Shown here piece after piece: positions 1 through 9,167 of a stretch of DNA of 64,000 bases. Each line of letters starts with the position of its first letter. Position 1 is the stretch's first letter. Position numbers and translations under genes: made by a program. The notes beneath the pieces are model-generated. The model was not told the origin of the DNA, did not search any database, and saw nothing but the letters and a program-made list of their open reading frames with translations. This DNA is from CBDAUN01 sp965200645 (GTDB lineage Bacteria > Pseudomonadota > Gammaproteobacteria > Arenicellales > JAJDZL01): assembly GCA_965200645.1 (NCBI GenBank), contig CBDAUN010000003.1:1302001-1366000 (forward strand). The letters run 5' to 3'.

Positions 1-1084
1 CAGCAACGCCAGGCACGAAACTCAGCCTGTCATCCGATCTAGCGTCTTCGATGCCAAAAATCGGTCCTAAGATTTGCGTCTGCAGTATAGATACATCAAG
101 CGATTCAACGGGATCATCCTCAGGAACTAATTCGTCAGGAATCCGAACTCCATAGGCTGTACCGTCGACAAACATGGTGATGTCCCTGCTTTGTATGGGA
201 AGAATGCTATCAGGGTCGGAATTACTTTTTTTACGAACCTTGAGTCCCCTTTTTTCAATTTCTGACAGTAACTGCAACTCGGTCAGCCCATTTAAGTCCT
301 TAACGCAGCGAAAATAGGAAAAAATCCTTAGTTGATCGGCGGGGAAAAGTGCCACTAAAAGATAATCGTGATTCCCACCCGAAATCGAATCTGGGTTGGT
401 TTCTTTTACGATATTTGCATAACGAACTGCGGCTGCACATCGATGATGCCCATCGGTGAGATAGGTGAATTCTATTTTCTTAAATCCTGCTTCCAATCTC
501 TCACACAAAGCCGGGTCCGATACCTTCCAAACTGTTTGTTCGACAGCATCCCAGGCACTGAACTGCAGATAAGGATCTTCGCCCATCGCTTCATTGATGG
601 CCGAAGTTACGGTATCGTTTGGATGAAACGCCACGCAGATTGGATTGGACGTCACCCCAACGGATTCAAAGTATCCGGTTAGCAGGTTTTCCTTTTCAAT
701 TTGTGTGTCTTCGTGCTTCTTAAGCCTTCCGGTTGCATACTCCTCAACCCGAATATTGGCGATAACACCAATCTGTTCGTGACCATCTATAGCGAGACGA
801 TAGAGGTAATATCCAGGGCCTTGGGTTCGAACAAATGCCTCTTGAGCGAAAAGCTGATCAAGTTGTGACTTGTTCAGCTTGAGTATGTCGTTAAGAGAAG
901 GTGGGTTTGCATCGTTTACAAACTCCTCTTGAGTTCGCATGACGTTGACGTAGTTGTCAGGATTCTGTTCGGCAAAGTCACGTCTGTCCTGCGGCAGCAT
1001 GGCGTCATATGCCGGTGTTACTACAGCATGAACCTTTGCGGGGTTCACTAGGTAACCGTCGAATGGCCTAATGACAACAGACAT
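1..1084 (-). CDS. DUF1015 family protein, C terminus cut by the window edge
   Basis: The frame enters from the left edge and ends at an ATG at 1084, so about 361 codons are visible and the C terminus lies outside. The protein belongs to the uncharacterised DUF1015 family (PF06245, about 400 residues). It is recognised by the N-terminal RPFDGY and TPAYD patterns and a central TDGHHR motif near residue 211. It lies 38 nt downstream of serC and is the last gene of a serA-serC-DUF1015 operon, a pairing seen in many bacteria, so a role in serine metabolism is likely. The DGHHR motif recalls ParB/sulfiredoxin-fold proteins, which include free-serine kinases; that link is my inference. No transmembrane segment or signal peptide is visible. 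Family membership is confident and function is unknown. Confidence 0.85.
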   Translation of the reverse strand, partial: MSVVIRPFDGYLVNPAKVHAVVTPAYDAMLPQDRRDFAEQNPDNYVNVMRTQEEFVNDANPPSLNDILKLNKSQLDQLFAQEAFVRTQGPGYYLYRLAIDGHEQIGVIANIRVEEYATGRLKKHEDTQIEKENLLTGYFESVGVTSNPICVAFHPNDTVTSAINEAMGEDPYLQFSAWDAVEQTVWKVSDPALCERLEAGFKKIEFTYLTDGHHRCAAAVRYANIVKETNPDSISGGNHDYLLVALFPADQLRIFSYFRCVKDLNGLTELQLLSEIEKRGLKVRKKSNSDPDSILPIQSRDITMFVDGTAYGVRIPDELVPEDDPVESLDVSILQTQILGPIFGIEDARSDDRLSFVPGVA

Positions 1085-1122
1085 AAAGGGAATCCAAAGC
1101 TGGTGGCAATGTACCCTGGACT

Positions 1123-2211
1123 TTAAGAATTAGAGTCCTGAAATGATTGCATGAAGTCCACTAATTTCTCAACACCTGCAATATCCATGGCATTGTAAAT
1201 ACTTGCTCGAATTCCACCAACGCTGCGGTGTCCCTTCAAGTTTGCCATGCCCTCGGCTTCGGCTTCATCAACAAACTTATCTTCAAGTTCCTCGCTCGAC
1301 AAACGAAACACAACATTCATTCGTGAACGCACTTCTCCCTTTATTGGACAACTGTAGTAGCCGCCACTGCGGTCGATTGCGTCATATAGCAACGCAGCCC
1401 TTTTCTCCGAATTTGACTTCATTTGCGACACACCGCCGTTTGCCTTGACCCACTTCAGAACCTTTCCGGTGACATAAATTGCAAAAACTGGAGGCGTGTT
1501 AAACAAGGCATCACTACTGACCAGGTTGCGATAATCCAGATAGGATGGCAGATGGCGTGAGATTTGCTCCAATATTGACTTACGAATAACAACCATGGCC
1601 AAACCGGATGGTCCCATATTCTTTTGCGCTCCCCCGTACGCAAGATCAAACAGGTCCCATTGGATTTCACGGGACAGATAGTCTGAAGACATGTCACCTA
1701 TTAGCGGCACTCCGGCGTCAATCCAATTTGGCAAACGAACACCACCGATTGTTTCATTTGCTGTGATATGCAAATATCGTGTCTGCGGTTTGATGGTCAA
1801 TTGGTCGGCAGATAAAGGCATCGTTGTATAGTTTTGATCCTTACCGCTCCAAGCTTCATATGCCTCACCGTATGGTTCAGCGTCGGCAATGGCTGCCTTA
1901 GCCCAGTGACCAGAATTCACGTAGGCTGCCTTATCCGAATCTCCGAGTAGATTCATTGCAATCATTGCAAACTGAAGAGTTGCCCCACCCTGCATAAAAA
2001 TCAAGGCAAAGTCATCTGGAACGTTGAGTAAATCGCGTGCATCTTGCACAGCTCCGAAATGAACATCATCGTAAGTCTTGCTACGGTGACTTTGTTCGAT
2101 GATGGACATCCCTGTATCGTCAAAATTGGTTAATTCAGCTTGAGCCTCTTGGAGTGCTTCAAGTGGTAATGTACAAGGTCCTGCACAAAAGTTATAAACA
2201 CGATTTGTCAA
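1123..2211 (-). CDS. serC: Phosphoserine aminotransferase SerC
   Basis: SerC converts 3-phosphohydroxypyruvate and glutamate to phosphoserine, the second step of serine synthesis, and also acts in pyridoxal phosphate synthesis. The 362-residue length is normal for the family. The start reads TTG-ACA-AAT (MTNRVYNFCAGP), and the NFCAGPCTLP stretch is the usual SerC N terminus. The PLP lysine is in GGAQKNMGPSG. The C-terminal RSVGGIRASIYNAM signature is intact. No in-frame ATG lies near the front, and a GGAGAG Shine-Dalgarno sequence (complement of 2217-2222) stands five bases before the TTG, so I take TTG as the true start. serA lies 52 nt upstream and the DUF1015 gene 38 nt downstream, all in one direction, so one transcript is likely. 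Confidence 0.96.
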   Translation of the reverse strand: MTNRVYNFCAGPCTLPLEALQEAQAELTNFDDTGMSIIEQSHRSKTYDDVHFGAVQDARDLLNVPDDFALIFMQGGATLQFAMIAMNLLGDSDKAAYVNSGHWAKAAIADAEPYGEAYEAWSGKDQNYTTMPLSADQLTIKPQTRYLHITANETIGGVRLPNWIDAGVPLIGDMSSDYLSREIQWDLFDLAYGGAQKNMGPSGLAMVVIRKSILEQISRHLPSYLDYRNLVSSDALFNTPPVFAIYVTGKVLKWVKANGGVSQMKSNSEKRAALLYDAIDRSGGYYSCPIKGEVRSRMNVVFRLSSEELEDKFVDEAEAEGMANLKGHRSVGGIRASIYNAMDIAGVEKLVDFMQSFQDSNS

Positions 2212-2263
2212 AATATTCTCTCCAGTGAATGTGTATAGTTACTACAAGATAGAACTTGAAATT

Positions 2264-3223
2264 TCAATTTACACGATGAAGAATGGCACCGCTTTCCATT
2301 GCTTCAACAATTTCTACGACACCCTTGGCGACGGCTGTCTGAGCCTGTTCCGTGGAAGCACCGATATGGTGTGTGCCGTAAACATTAGGGTGTTTACTGA
2401 GCTTTGAATCAAAGTCAGCCTGTTGTGCACCAGGTTCACCTTGAAACACGTCAAGGCCAGCACGAATTGACTTTGCGTTCATGGCCTCCAATAGAGCTTC
2501 TTCATCAACAATTTCTGCGCGTGATGTATTCAATACGATCGCGCCATCACAAAGTTTGCTGAGAAAATCTCGACTCACTAGATGCTTGGTTGAATCCGAT
2601 GCAGGGACATGAAAACTAATAATGTCGCACTTTTGGGCCATTTCATTCAAATCAGCCACTCCGACTACATCCAAGGAGCGCATTTTGTTGAGAGTTTCTT
2701 GCGAACGACCGGGTTTTTCAATCATGTGCACTTTGATGCCGAAGGCGTGTGCTCGTTCCGCAACTGCCATGCCGATCGCTCCAGCACCCACAATCCCCAT
2801 TGAACGTCCAAAAAGTCCTTGGGCAGCAGAGTAGGCTTTTTTGTTCCATTTGCCTTCGCGCAGTTCTATCACGTTATCCGGAATGTTCCTGTCGACCGCG
2901 ACCAGTAACCCAATTGTTAATTCGGCAACTGCTACAGCATTTTTACCCGGCACGTTGCAAACTGCGATACCCTTGGCTGTTGCGTGCGCCTTATCGATGG
3001 TATTGGTTCCGGCTCCTGCTCTTATGATTAGATTGAGCTTGTCTCCGGCATCAATGGTATTGCTATTGACTTTTGTACTGCGTACAACCAGAACTTCAAA
3101 CCCACTGATATGACCGGCTAGGTCGTCTGCCTGCAAGGTGGGTTGATAATGGCACTCGTGGCCTAAATTCTTGAGTTCACCCAGTTGTGCGGACGGAAAC
3201 TTATCGGCAAACAAAATTCGCAT
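2264..3223 (-). CDS. serA: D-3-phosphoglycerate dehydrogenase, short form (SerA)
   Basis: This enzyme oxidises 3-phosphoglycerate to 3-phosphohydroxypyruvate with NAD, the committed step of serine synthesis. At 319 residues it is the short type: a D-isomer 2-hydroxyacid dehydrogenase core with the NAD-binding GIVGAGAIGMAV motif, the arginine in NTSRAEIVDEE and the catalytic histidine in THHIGAST. The C-terminal regulatory ASB and ACT domains of long SerA are absent, so feedback control by serine through an ACT domain is not expected. I chose the ATG at 3223; a TTG two codons upstream would also be in frame. It is the first gene of serA-serC-DUF1015. A hairpin terminator at 3262-3296 separates it from the upstream methyltransferase. 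Being beside serC makes SerA more likely than another hydroxyacid dehydrogenase. Confidence 0.93.
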   Translation of the reverse strand: MRILFADKFPSAQLGELKNLGHECHYQPTLQADDLAGHISGFEVLVVRSTKVNSNTIDAGDKLNLIIRAGAGTNTIDKAHATAKGIAVCNVPGKNAVAVAELTIGLLVAVDRNIPDNVIELREGKWNKKAYSAAQGLFGRSMGIVGAGAIGMAVAERAHAFGIKVHMIEKPGRSQETLNKMRSLDVVGVADLNEMAQKCDIISFHVPASDSTKHLVSRDFLSKLCDGAIVLNTSRAEIVDEEALLEAMNAKSIRAGLDVFQGEPGAQQADFDSKLSKHPNVYGTHHIGASTEQAQTAVAKGVVEIVEAMESGAILHRVN

Positions 3224-3261
3224 GAGCAAACTCAGTCAATCCACTGAAACCTGTTAAAAGG

Positions 3262-3296
3262 GTAAAAAATGAAAGAGAACCTGCGTGGGTTCTCTT
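3262..3296 (-). terminator. Rho-independent terminator after the methyltransferase gene
   Basis: Read on the minus strand, a 9-bp perfect stem (AAGAGAACC/GGTTCTCTT, 3273-3296) with a 6-nt loop is followed by TTTCATTTTTT. It lies 97 nt beyond the methyltransferase stop codon and before serA, so it ends that transcript and insulates the serA operon. Confidence 0.75.
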
Positions 3297-3392
3297 CAAA
3301 AGTAAAGAATTATCTAAGATATTATCTCACTTTTTTCATTCAGTTGTATGAATCCTGTCAGTTTGAATTGCTAAGAATTTTTTGGTAGCTTT

Positions 3393-4169
3393 TCACGAGT
3401 CATCATTAGGCTTTTCAGCGAAAAAATGTGTGGGGCGAAGGCATCCCTCATCCACCACCTGGCGTTTCGCATTGGAACTTTGAAATCGATGGTCGGCGCG
3501 CTCCTCACCTACGATTGCAATAAATTTTTCTCGGTTTTCTCCCGTAACCCGCTCAATTTCATCACGCACAGCTTGCTGGTACCAAGCGTTTCTGTCACGT
3601 AGTTCAACAACCTCAAAACCAGATTTGTTTAACTGTGCTGCTAACTCGGGTGGCGTTGAAAAATTAAACTCCAATCCGATTACATCCAGCCACTCCCTAA
3701 CAGCTTGTGACTTTTGATAACCGGCGCCTGCCAGCCAATCACTTCCGACAAACGAACCGCCGGGTTTCAACACCCGTAGTACTTCATCAAAGAATGCCAG
3801 CTTGTCATCTATATGAATAATTGCGTCTTTAGAAAACACTACGTCAAAACAATCGTCCTTAAACTTCAATGGACCTTCCTTAACAACAATGTATTCAATT
3901 TGGTCGATTAACCCTGCCTTGCGTGTGTCTTCAATTGCTCTTTGAACCAACTCAAGTTCGACGTCGATTCCAACAACCCTTTTCGCTCCAAATTCCGCTA
4001 CCAATAACCGGTCGATTCCTCCTATACCGCAACCGATGTCCAATACTGTCTTGCCACTCACATCAACGTTTCGGAGAATTTCAGCAACCTCTGCTTGACC
4101 GCCGGGTGACATAAATCCCTTTCCCCAAATCCACTCTAGACCAGCAATAAAGAGCTTGTCATAAGCCAT
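3393..4169 (-). CDS. SAM-dependent methyltransferase resembling phosphoethanolamine N-methyltransferase
   Basis: This is a class I methyltransferase of 258 residues. Motif I is VLDIGCGIGG (about residues 42-51), followed by the acidic VVGIDVE, the FSKDAIIHI segment and the LKPGG post-motif. The N-terminal WIWGKGFMSPGG and the layout of the KDAIIHI segment and C-terminal aromatic region resemble plant and protozoan phosphoethanolamine N-methyltransferases as I remember them. Such enzymes methylate phosphoethanolamine stepwise to phosphocholine. The substrate here is unproven; glycine or sarcosine methylation is an alternative. It diverges from the metF-like gene across a 213-nt gap, next to sarcosine oxidase, which suggests a role in methylated-amine turnover. 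Its own terminator follows. Fold is certain, substrate uncertain. Confidence 0.8.
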   Translation of the reverse strand: MAYDKLFIAGLEWIWGKGFMSPGGQAEVAEILRNVDVSGKTVLDIGCGIGGIDRLLVAEFGAKRVVGIDVELELVQRAIEDTRKAGLIDQIEYIVVKEGPLKFKDDCFDVVFSKDAIIHIDDKLAFFDEVLRVLKPGGSFVGSDWLAGAGYQKSQAVREWLDVIGLEFNFSTPPELAAQLNKSGFEVVELRDRNAWYQQAVRDEIERVTGENREKFIAIVGEERADHRFQSSNAKRQVVDEGCLRPTHFFAEKPNDDS

Positions 4170-4382
4170 AAGTCACGATTCCAATTTGAATATTTCGATC
4201 TTATCTACTGATTTTTAACACAATTGTAATTGACAAATTTTGCTCTCAGCCAAGTTAGACTATTCTTCCTCAAATTTATGTCCTGAGAATGGGGAGTAGA
4301 ATAGAATATACGCACTGACAAATGGCTAAATTAAGCAAAAGAGTTACCCAATCCCTACATTGACAAATTAGATTATTCAATT

Positions 4383-5267
4383 ATGCAAACATTAAAGAAC
4401 GCTATCGCCTCTGGTGCTTTCATCAAGACCTGTGAATTGACACCGCCGAAAGGAACTAATCTAGAACCTCTTTTCGCTATGGCTGAAATGCTAAAGGACT
4501 ACATTCACGCATTTAACCTAACCGAATCACACGCTGCCAGAATGGCAATGGATCCCGTCGCTGCTGGATATCTTCTGTATAGTCGTGGAATCGAACCCAT
4601 TGTTCAAATGACAACTCGCGACAAGAATCGCATTGCACTTCAATCCAGCATGTTGGGTGCCTCCGCCCTTGGAGTTCCAAATATTGTTTTCATGGGCGGT
4701 GACCCGCCAAAAATCGGAGACCATCCTGAAGCGAAGGGAGTTTTCGATTTCTTTGCCTCTCAGGTGCTTGAAGCGGCATCTGCTCTTCTCTCAGGCACTG
4801 ACTATATGGGTAATAAACTGGATGGAACACCTCAATTCTCCATAGGAGCGGTGGTAAATCCGGGGTCGCCACGCCTTGATGAAGAAATTACCAACATGCA
4901 TCGTAAGGTTGAAGCTGGAGCTTCGTTCCTGCAAACCCAAGCGGTGTTTGAAGTCTCAAAGTTTGAAGATTTTTTAGAAAAAGCCGGATCGGTTGAAGTG
5001 CCAGTTCTTGCTGGGGTGATACCGGTGAAATCTGTCAAAATGGCTCAGTATATGAACGATCGAGTACCCGGCATTGATGTGCCGGATTCAATCATTCAAC
5101 AGATTGCAGATTGTGATGATGACAAACAAAAAATTGTTGAAACGAGTATCGGTATTGCTGCCGAAATCGTACGGGAACTCAGTTCAGCTACTGGGGGTGT
5201 TCATCTGATGGCCATTGGCTGGCAGGATAAAATTCCGCAAATTCTCGAACTCGCGAACGTCGAATAG
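4383..5267 (+). CDS. metF: Methylenetetrahydrofolate reductase family protein (MetF-like)
   Basis: The 294-residue protein fits the FAD-dependent methylenetetrahydrofolate reductase barrel. An N-terminal CELTPPKGTN stretch holds the catalytic glutamate, followed by AFNLTESHAARM, QMTTRDKNR and the NIVFMGGDPPKIGDHP loop. The C-terminal part has the QTQAVFE substrate-loop segment. MetF reduces 5,10-methylene-THF to 5-methyl-THF. The gene stands alone on the plus strand, diverging from the methyltransferase and converging on soxG with only 6 nt between the stop codons. The sequence is further from the E. coli MetF pattern than housekeeping copies, so it may be a dissimilatory or alternative form serving the folate made by sarcosine oxidase. 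The reaction is well supported; the exact subfamily is not. Confidence 0.85.
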   Translation: MQTLKNAIASGAFIKTCELTPPKGTNLEPLFAMAEMLKDYIHAFNLTESHAARMAMDPVAAGYLLYSRGIEPIVQMTTRDKNRIALQSSMLGASALGVPNIVFMGGDPPKIGDHPEAKGVFDFFASQVLEAASALLSGTDYMGNKLDGTPQFSIGAVVNPGSPRLDEEITNMHRKVEAGASFLQTQAVFEVSKFEDFLEKAGSVEVPVLAGVIPVKSVKMAQYMNDRVPGIDVPDSIIQQIADCDDDKQKIVETSIGIAAEIVRELSSATGGVHLMAIGWQDKIPQILELANVE

Positions 5268-5273
5268 CTTCAA

Positions 5274-5879
5274 CTAGGCAGATCGACTGGTCGAAAAGTA
5301 TGCTTCTTCACCCTTATCGACCAACCACCGCCACAAGTAATCGGCAAAACTTCGCCTGACCAGCAGTTCGAATTCGGACGCCTCGTCGGTGGTGCGATTT
5401 AGCATCGTCACTTGTGTCTGGGAGACTATGGTTTGAACGCTCTGACCAAAAGAAAACTGCCTAGGATGAAGATCGTATACGATTCCTCTACTTAGTAAAT
5501 CAATTGAATTTTTGCCTCGAAAACTCAACGAAGTGTTTGCACTGGTCTGATCCGTCCAGGTTGCAAATGCACCCTCACACAACTCACTCAGTTTATCCTT
5601 TATATTTCCGTGCTCTTGATCACTTGCGATCAGCATCCATTCATCCGAACGCAGCCACAGGCAAGTGAAGTCGTCCGAGCTTGAGAAAGTGTTTGGCACC
5701 ATTGGCAAATCACATTCAAAAATGCCCATAAACCTATCGGAAGCGACGGAATCAAGTCTGATGTTGAAGTAACTCTGAAATGGATTTTCACGAACGATAA
5801 CTCCCCGAAGACGAAGGGTAGGAATTCCTTCGAGTTCCAGATCTGCCAATGGCGTATACCGTTGAATATCAGTCGACAT
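5274..5879 (-). CDS. soxG: Sarcosine oxidase gamma subunit SoxG
   Basis: This is the smallest flavin-free structural subunit of the heterotetrameric sarcosine oxidase, about 201 residues, with GcvT-like character (LWLRSDEWMLI, LSFRGKNSIDLLSRG, TQVTMLNRT). A longer frame runs to 5990, but it would lie inside soxA. The ATG at 5879 overlaps the soxA stop by 11 nt, starts MSTDIQRYTPL and gives the family length, so I chose it. It is the last gene of glyA-soxBDAG and converges on the metF-like gene. SoxG sequences diverge quickly; the assignment rests on position, length and the gcvT-like segments together. Confidence 0.88.
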   Translation of the reverse strand: MSTDIQRYTPLADLELEGIPTLRLRGVIVRENPFQSYFNIRLDSVASDRFMGIFECDLPMVPNTFSSSDDFTCLWLRSDEWMLIASDQEHGNIKDKLSELCEGAFATWTDQTSANTSLSFRGKNSIDLLSRGIVYDLHPRQFSFGQSVQTIVSQTQVTMLNRTTDEASEFELLVRRSFADYLWRWLVDKGEEAYFSTSRSA

Positions 5880-8874
5880 TTTGTCTTGCTCCTTCGGGAT
5901 CGTAGAAAACAGTACTGCAAACGGTAACGGGTACCGTTTCACCATCCACGAGGAATGCAAATATTTGCTTGCCCATACGGCTGCGTCCACCCTTAACTAC
6001 TGCCAGAGCAATAGATTTTCCAAGGGTTTCACTCCAATAACTAGAAGTTACGTGGCCAATCATGGGTACGGGATAACTGCTGGCAGGTTGTTCGACTAGT
6101 TGTGCACCTTCCGGCAATACTTTTTTGGGATCTTGAGTTGCAAGCCCGACAAATTGTTTTCGATCAGGTCTGGTGCAGTCTGACCGGGCCAGTGATCGCT
6201 TTCCGATGCAATCCTTCTTCTTCGATACTATCCATTCCATACCAAGATCGATTGGTGTTACGGAACCATCGGTATCTTGACCAACAATAACAAAACCTTT
6301 TTCAGCACGAAGTATGTGCATGCTTTCAGTACCATAGGGAGTAATTCCGAACTCTTGACCCGCTGCATAGATTTGTTCCCAAACATAGTGACCATAGTTT
6401 GCCGGAACATTAATTTCGTAGCTTAACTCTCCACTAAAACTGATGCGAAACACTCGTGCCTTCACCCCGGCGACTTCGAGTTCACGAAATGACATAAAGG
6501 AGAAATCCTCTTTGGAGATTTTTTCATCCCTTTCGACTAATTTACTCAGTAACTCTCTCGACTTGGGGCCAGAAATCGAAATCACTGCCCACTGGTCAGT
6601 TACCGAAGTGAAATACACCCTCATTGAAGGCCACTCTGTTTGTTGCCAAAGCTCAAGCCAAGACAGTACGTGTGCGGCGCCACCGGTGGTGGTCGTCAGA
6701 TAGTAGTGATTGTCATTGAGTTTTCCTACGACCCCATCATCCATGACCATGCCATCTTCGCCAAGCATGAAGCCATAGCGACAGGACCCCTGCACCAGGC
6801 TACTGATGGAGTTGGTATAGATTCGATTTAAAAATGCCTCGGAATCCGGTCCGAAAACCTCGATTTTTCCCAGTGTCGATGCATCAAGCATCGCTACTTG
6901 ATTGCGCGCTGCCAAGCACTCACGGTTGACTGCCTGGTGCATGGTTTCGCCGGGTTTGGGATAGTACCAAGGACGTTTCCACTGGCCGACATTTTCAAAC
7001 TCCGCTGCATGTCTCTCGTGCCAACGGTGCATTGCGGTTTTTCGAACTGGTTCAAAAAAATCTACACCGATGTCTCTGGCAGCGATTGCCCCAAATGTCA
7101 CTGGCGTATACATGGGCCTAAAGGTCGTCGTCCCAGTATGCACAATGTCCTGTTGCAGCGATTGAGATAGAATCGCCATGCCGTTGACATTACCCATTTT
7201 GCCCTGGTCTGTTCCAAATCCAAGTGCGGTATAACGCTTCACAAGTTCGATGGAGTGGTATCCCTCCTTAGCTGCAAGCATGATGTCTTCGGCAGTCGTG
7301 TCGTTTTGAAAATCGACAAACCTCTTCGCCTTTTTTGCGGTTTTAGATTTTGGCACGAGCCAAAGAGGGCGAATGTTCAGTGGTTCATCCTGTTCATTTA
7401 ACGAGTTGCCATAGGATTGTTCCTCAGATGGGGAATATCCCGCAGCTTGTGCTGCTTCTGTGCCCGCGGCCAGGCCCTGCTTAACAGACTCGCTTAGACC
7501 AAACTCACCATTTGCCGCACCCACTGACATTTGATTTTGTACAGCTTCACCCGGTAAGAAACACGCCTTGGATTCATCGAAGACCGGTCTGGCACCTGAC
7601 TGTGCATGCAAATGTACTGCCGGGCTCCAGCCACCGGACACTGCAAGTAAGTCGCAGTTTAAGGTGATTTCACCGGAAACTTTACTTCCATCTTCAGATA
7701 GATGCATGACATTTACACTAGTAATTCGCTTGGAACCCCTGGCACTCACCACCGCACTTCCGGGCAGAATATAAACCTCTCGTTTTCTTACCAAATCTAC
7801 GCTCTTGCCTTCAGGATTGGCTCTAGCATCAACGACGGCCACGAGTTGCATTCCGGCATCCAGAAAATCCAAGGCAGTTCGATAAGCCGAGTTGTTGTTG
7901 GTAAATATCACTGCCTTGCGGCCAGGTCGAACAGCATAGCGATTGATATAGGTAGATGCGGCTGAAGCCAGCATCACTCCCGGCAGGTCGTTGTTGCCAA
8001 AGACCAGCGGACGCTCAATCGCGCCCGTTGCGATTACCACCTGTTTGGCTCGCACACGCCATAATCGCTCTCTCGCACTTGACCGACTTGGTTTTGCCAG
8101 ATGATCGGTTAGTCTTTCGTTCAGTACCAAAAAGTTGTTGTCGTAGTATCCGGTAACGGTGCATCGCGGCAGGAGTCGAATATTTGGATTGTCAGACAAC
8201 TCAGCCAAGCCCTGCCATATCCAATGATTGCCGTAAGTCTCATTCAGCCTCAACAAGCCGCCGCCGAATTCGCTTTGCTCATCAGCGAGAATGACTCGAG
8301 CGCCACATCTTGCAGCACTAACTGCAGCAGCAATTCCTGCGGGTCCACCTCCGGCAACCAAAACATCACACCAAGCGTTAAGCTTGTCATACCTGTTTGG
8401 GTCCGGTTTTGCGGGGGCCACGCCAAAGCCAGCCATGCGCCGAATTCCGCGTTCATACCAAGGCCAAAGTTTACCTGGCGACATAAAAGTCTTGTAGTAA
8501 AACCCTGCCGGTAACATTGCGGCACCAATTCTGAGGGCGGAATAGATATCGAACTTTTCGTTTGGCCAACAATTTACGGTTGATACTCGAAGATCGTCGT
8601 AAATTTCGATTTGGGTAGCCCGAAGATTGGGAATGGTATGTGCGTCCGTACCTACTTGAAGAATGGCATTCGTTTCTTCAGCACCACTGCCTACAATTCC
8701 TCGTGCCCGGTGATATTTAAAACTTCGTCCGACTATGCTGACGTTGTTGGCCAAGAGTGCCGAAGCGACTGAATCCCCACTGTAACCTTTAAGTTTCTTA
8801 CCGTTAAATCGGAAGGTTACGGGCTGACTTCGGTTGATTCGACCTCCACTCAAAAGCCTGCGAGATTGAGTCAT
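5869..8874 (-). CDS. soxA: Sarcosine oxidase alpha subunit SoxA
   Basis: This 1001-residue alpha subunit has the expected order. An N-terminal 2Fe-2S-like Fer2_4 domain (residues about 18-105, FRFNGKKLKGYSGDSVAS) comes first. A Rossmann dinucleotide-binding part follows (DVLVAGGGPAGIAAAVSAAR, about 170-190). A C-terminal aminomethyltransferase/GcvT-like folate domain (about 600-990) carries MLDASTLGKIEVFGPD and MEWIVSKKKDCIGKRSL. The tetramer oxidises sarcosine to glycine and transfers the one-carbon unit to tetrahydrofolate in the alpha subunit, releasing hydrogen peroxide. It begins four bases inside soxD (ATGA) and overlaps soxG by 11 nt, so translation of the three is probably coupled. 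Length is standard and no broken motif was seen. It acts in the cytoplasm. Confidence 0.97.
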   Translation of the reverse strand: MTQSRRLLSGGRINRSQPVTFRFNGKKLKGYSGDSVASALLANNVSIVGRSFKYHRARGIVGSGAEETNAILQVGTDAHTIPNLRATQIEIYDDLRVSTVNCWPNEKFDIYSALRIGAAMLPAGFYYKTFMSPGKLWPWYERGIRRMAGFGVAPAKPDPNRYDKLNAWCDVLVAGGGPAGIAAAVSAARCGARVILADEQSEFGGGLLRLNETYGNHWIWQGLAELSDNPNIRLLPRCTVTGYYDNNFLVLNERLTDHLAKPSRSSARERLWRVRAKQVVIATGAIERPLVFGNNDLPGVMLASAASTYINRYAVRPGRKAVIFTNNNSAYRTALDFLDAGMQLVAVVDARANPEGKSVDLVRKREVYILPGSAVVSARGSKRITSVNVMHLSEDGSKVSGEITLNCDLLAVSGGWSPAVHLHAQSGARPVFDESKACFLPGEAVQNQMSVGAANGEFGLSESVKQGLAAGTEAAQAAGYSPSEEQSYGNSLNEQDEPLNIRPLWLVPKSKTAKKAKRFVDFQNDTTAEDIMLAAKEGYHSIELVKRYTALGFGTDQGKMGNVNGMAILSQSLQQDIVHTGTTTFRPMYTPVTFGAIAARDIGVDFFEPVRKTAMHRWHERHAAEFENVGQWKRPWYYPKPGETMHQAVNRECLAARNQVAMLDASTLGKIEVFGPDSEAFLNRIYTNSISSLVQGSCRYGFMLGEDGMVMDDGVVGKLNDNHYYLTTTTGGAAHVLSWLELWQQTEWPSMRVYFTSVTDQWAVISISGPKSRELLSKLVERDEKISKEDFSFMSFRELEVAGVKARVFRISFSGELSYEINVPANYGHYVWEQIYAAGQEFGITPYGTESMHILRAEKGFVIVGQDTDGSVTPIDLGMEWIVSKKKDCIGKRSLARSDCTRPDRKQFVGLATQDPKKVLPEGAQLVEQPASSYPVPMIGHVTSSYWSETLGKSIALAVVKGGRSRMGKQIFAFLVDGETVPVTVCSTVFYDPEGARQNVD

Positions 8875-9152
8875 CGTAGCAACTTGGGCAACCTCTCGCC
8901 GGGTTTATAAAATGTGTAGAATTTGTAAGTCACCGTGTCGCGCAGCGCATTGAACCAACGACCGCAACCCGCACTGTGGCACCACTGCTCAGCATGAATA
9001 CCCTTGGGATTTTCTCGCATAAATAGGTAATCCGCCCACTGTTCATCGGACAGTTCGTCAGGATTTTCCGGTCGTGCGATGTGGGCTTCGCCGCCATAGG
9101 AAAATTCCTGTTGGTCGCGCGGGCCGCACCATGGACATTCAATGATTAACAT
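8871..9152 (-). CDS. soxD: Sarcosine oxidase delta subunit SoxD
   Basis: SoxD is the zinc-binding structural subunit of sarcosine oxidase, here 93 residues. The N terminus MLIIECPWCGPRD supplies the first CxxC. The histidine in GGEAHIARP and the later WCHSAGCGRWFNALRDT supply the rest of the usual zinc and subunit-interface pattern. It lies 15 nt after soxB and ends in an ATGA overlap with soxA. Size, motifs and position agree, so no other identity is likely. Confidence 0.96.
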   Translation of the reverse strand: MLIIECPWCGPRDQQEFSYGGEAHIARPENPDELSDEQWADYLFMRENPKGIHAEQWCHSAGCGRWFNALRDTVTYKFYTFYKPGERLPKLLR

Positions 9153-9167
9153 TTTGTGTTTCCCTTA

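Noticed and set aside
368..682. Plus-strand frame of 104 codons at the left edge
   Set aside because: Antisense to the DUF1015 gene, which has the convincing protein.
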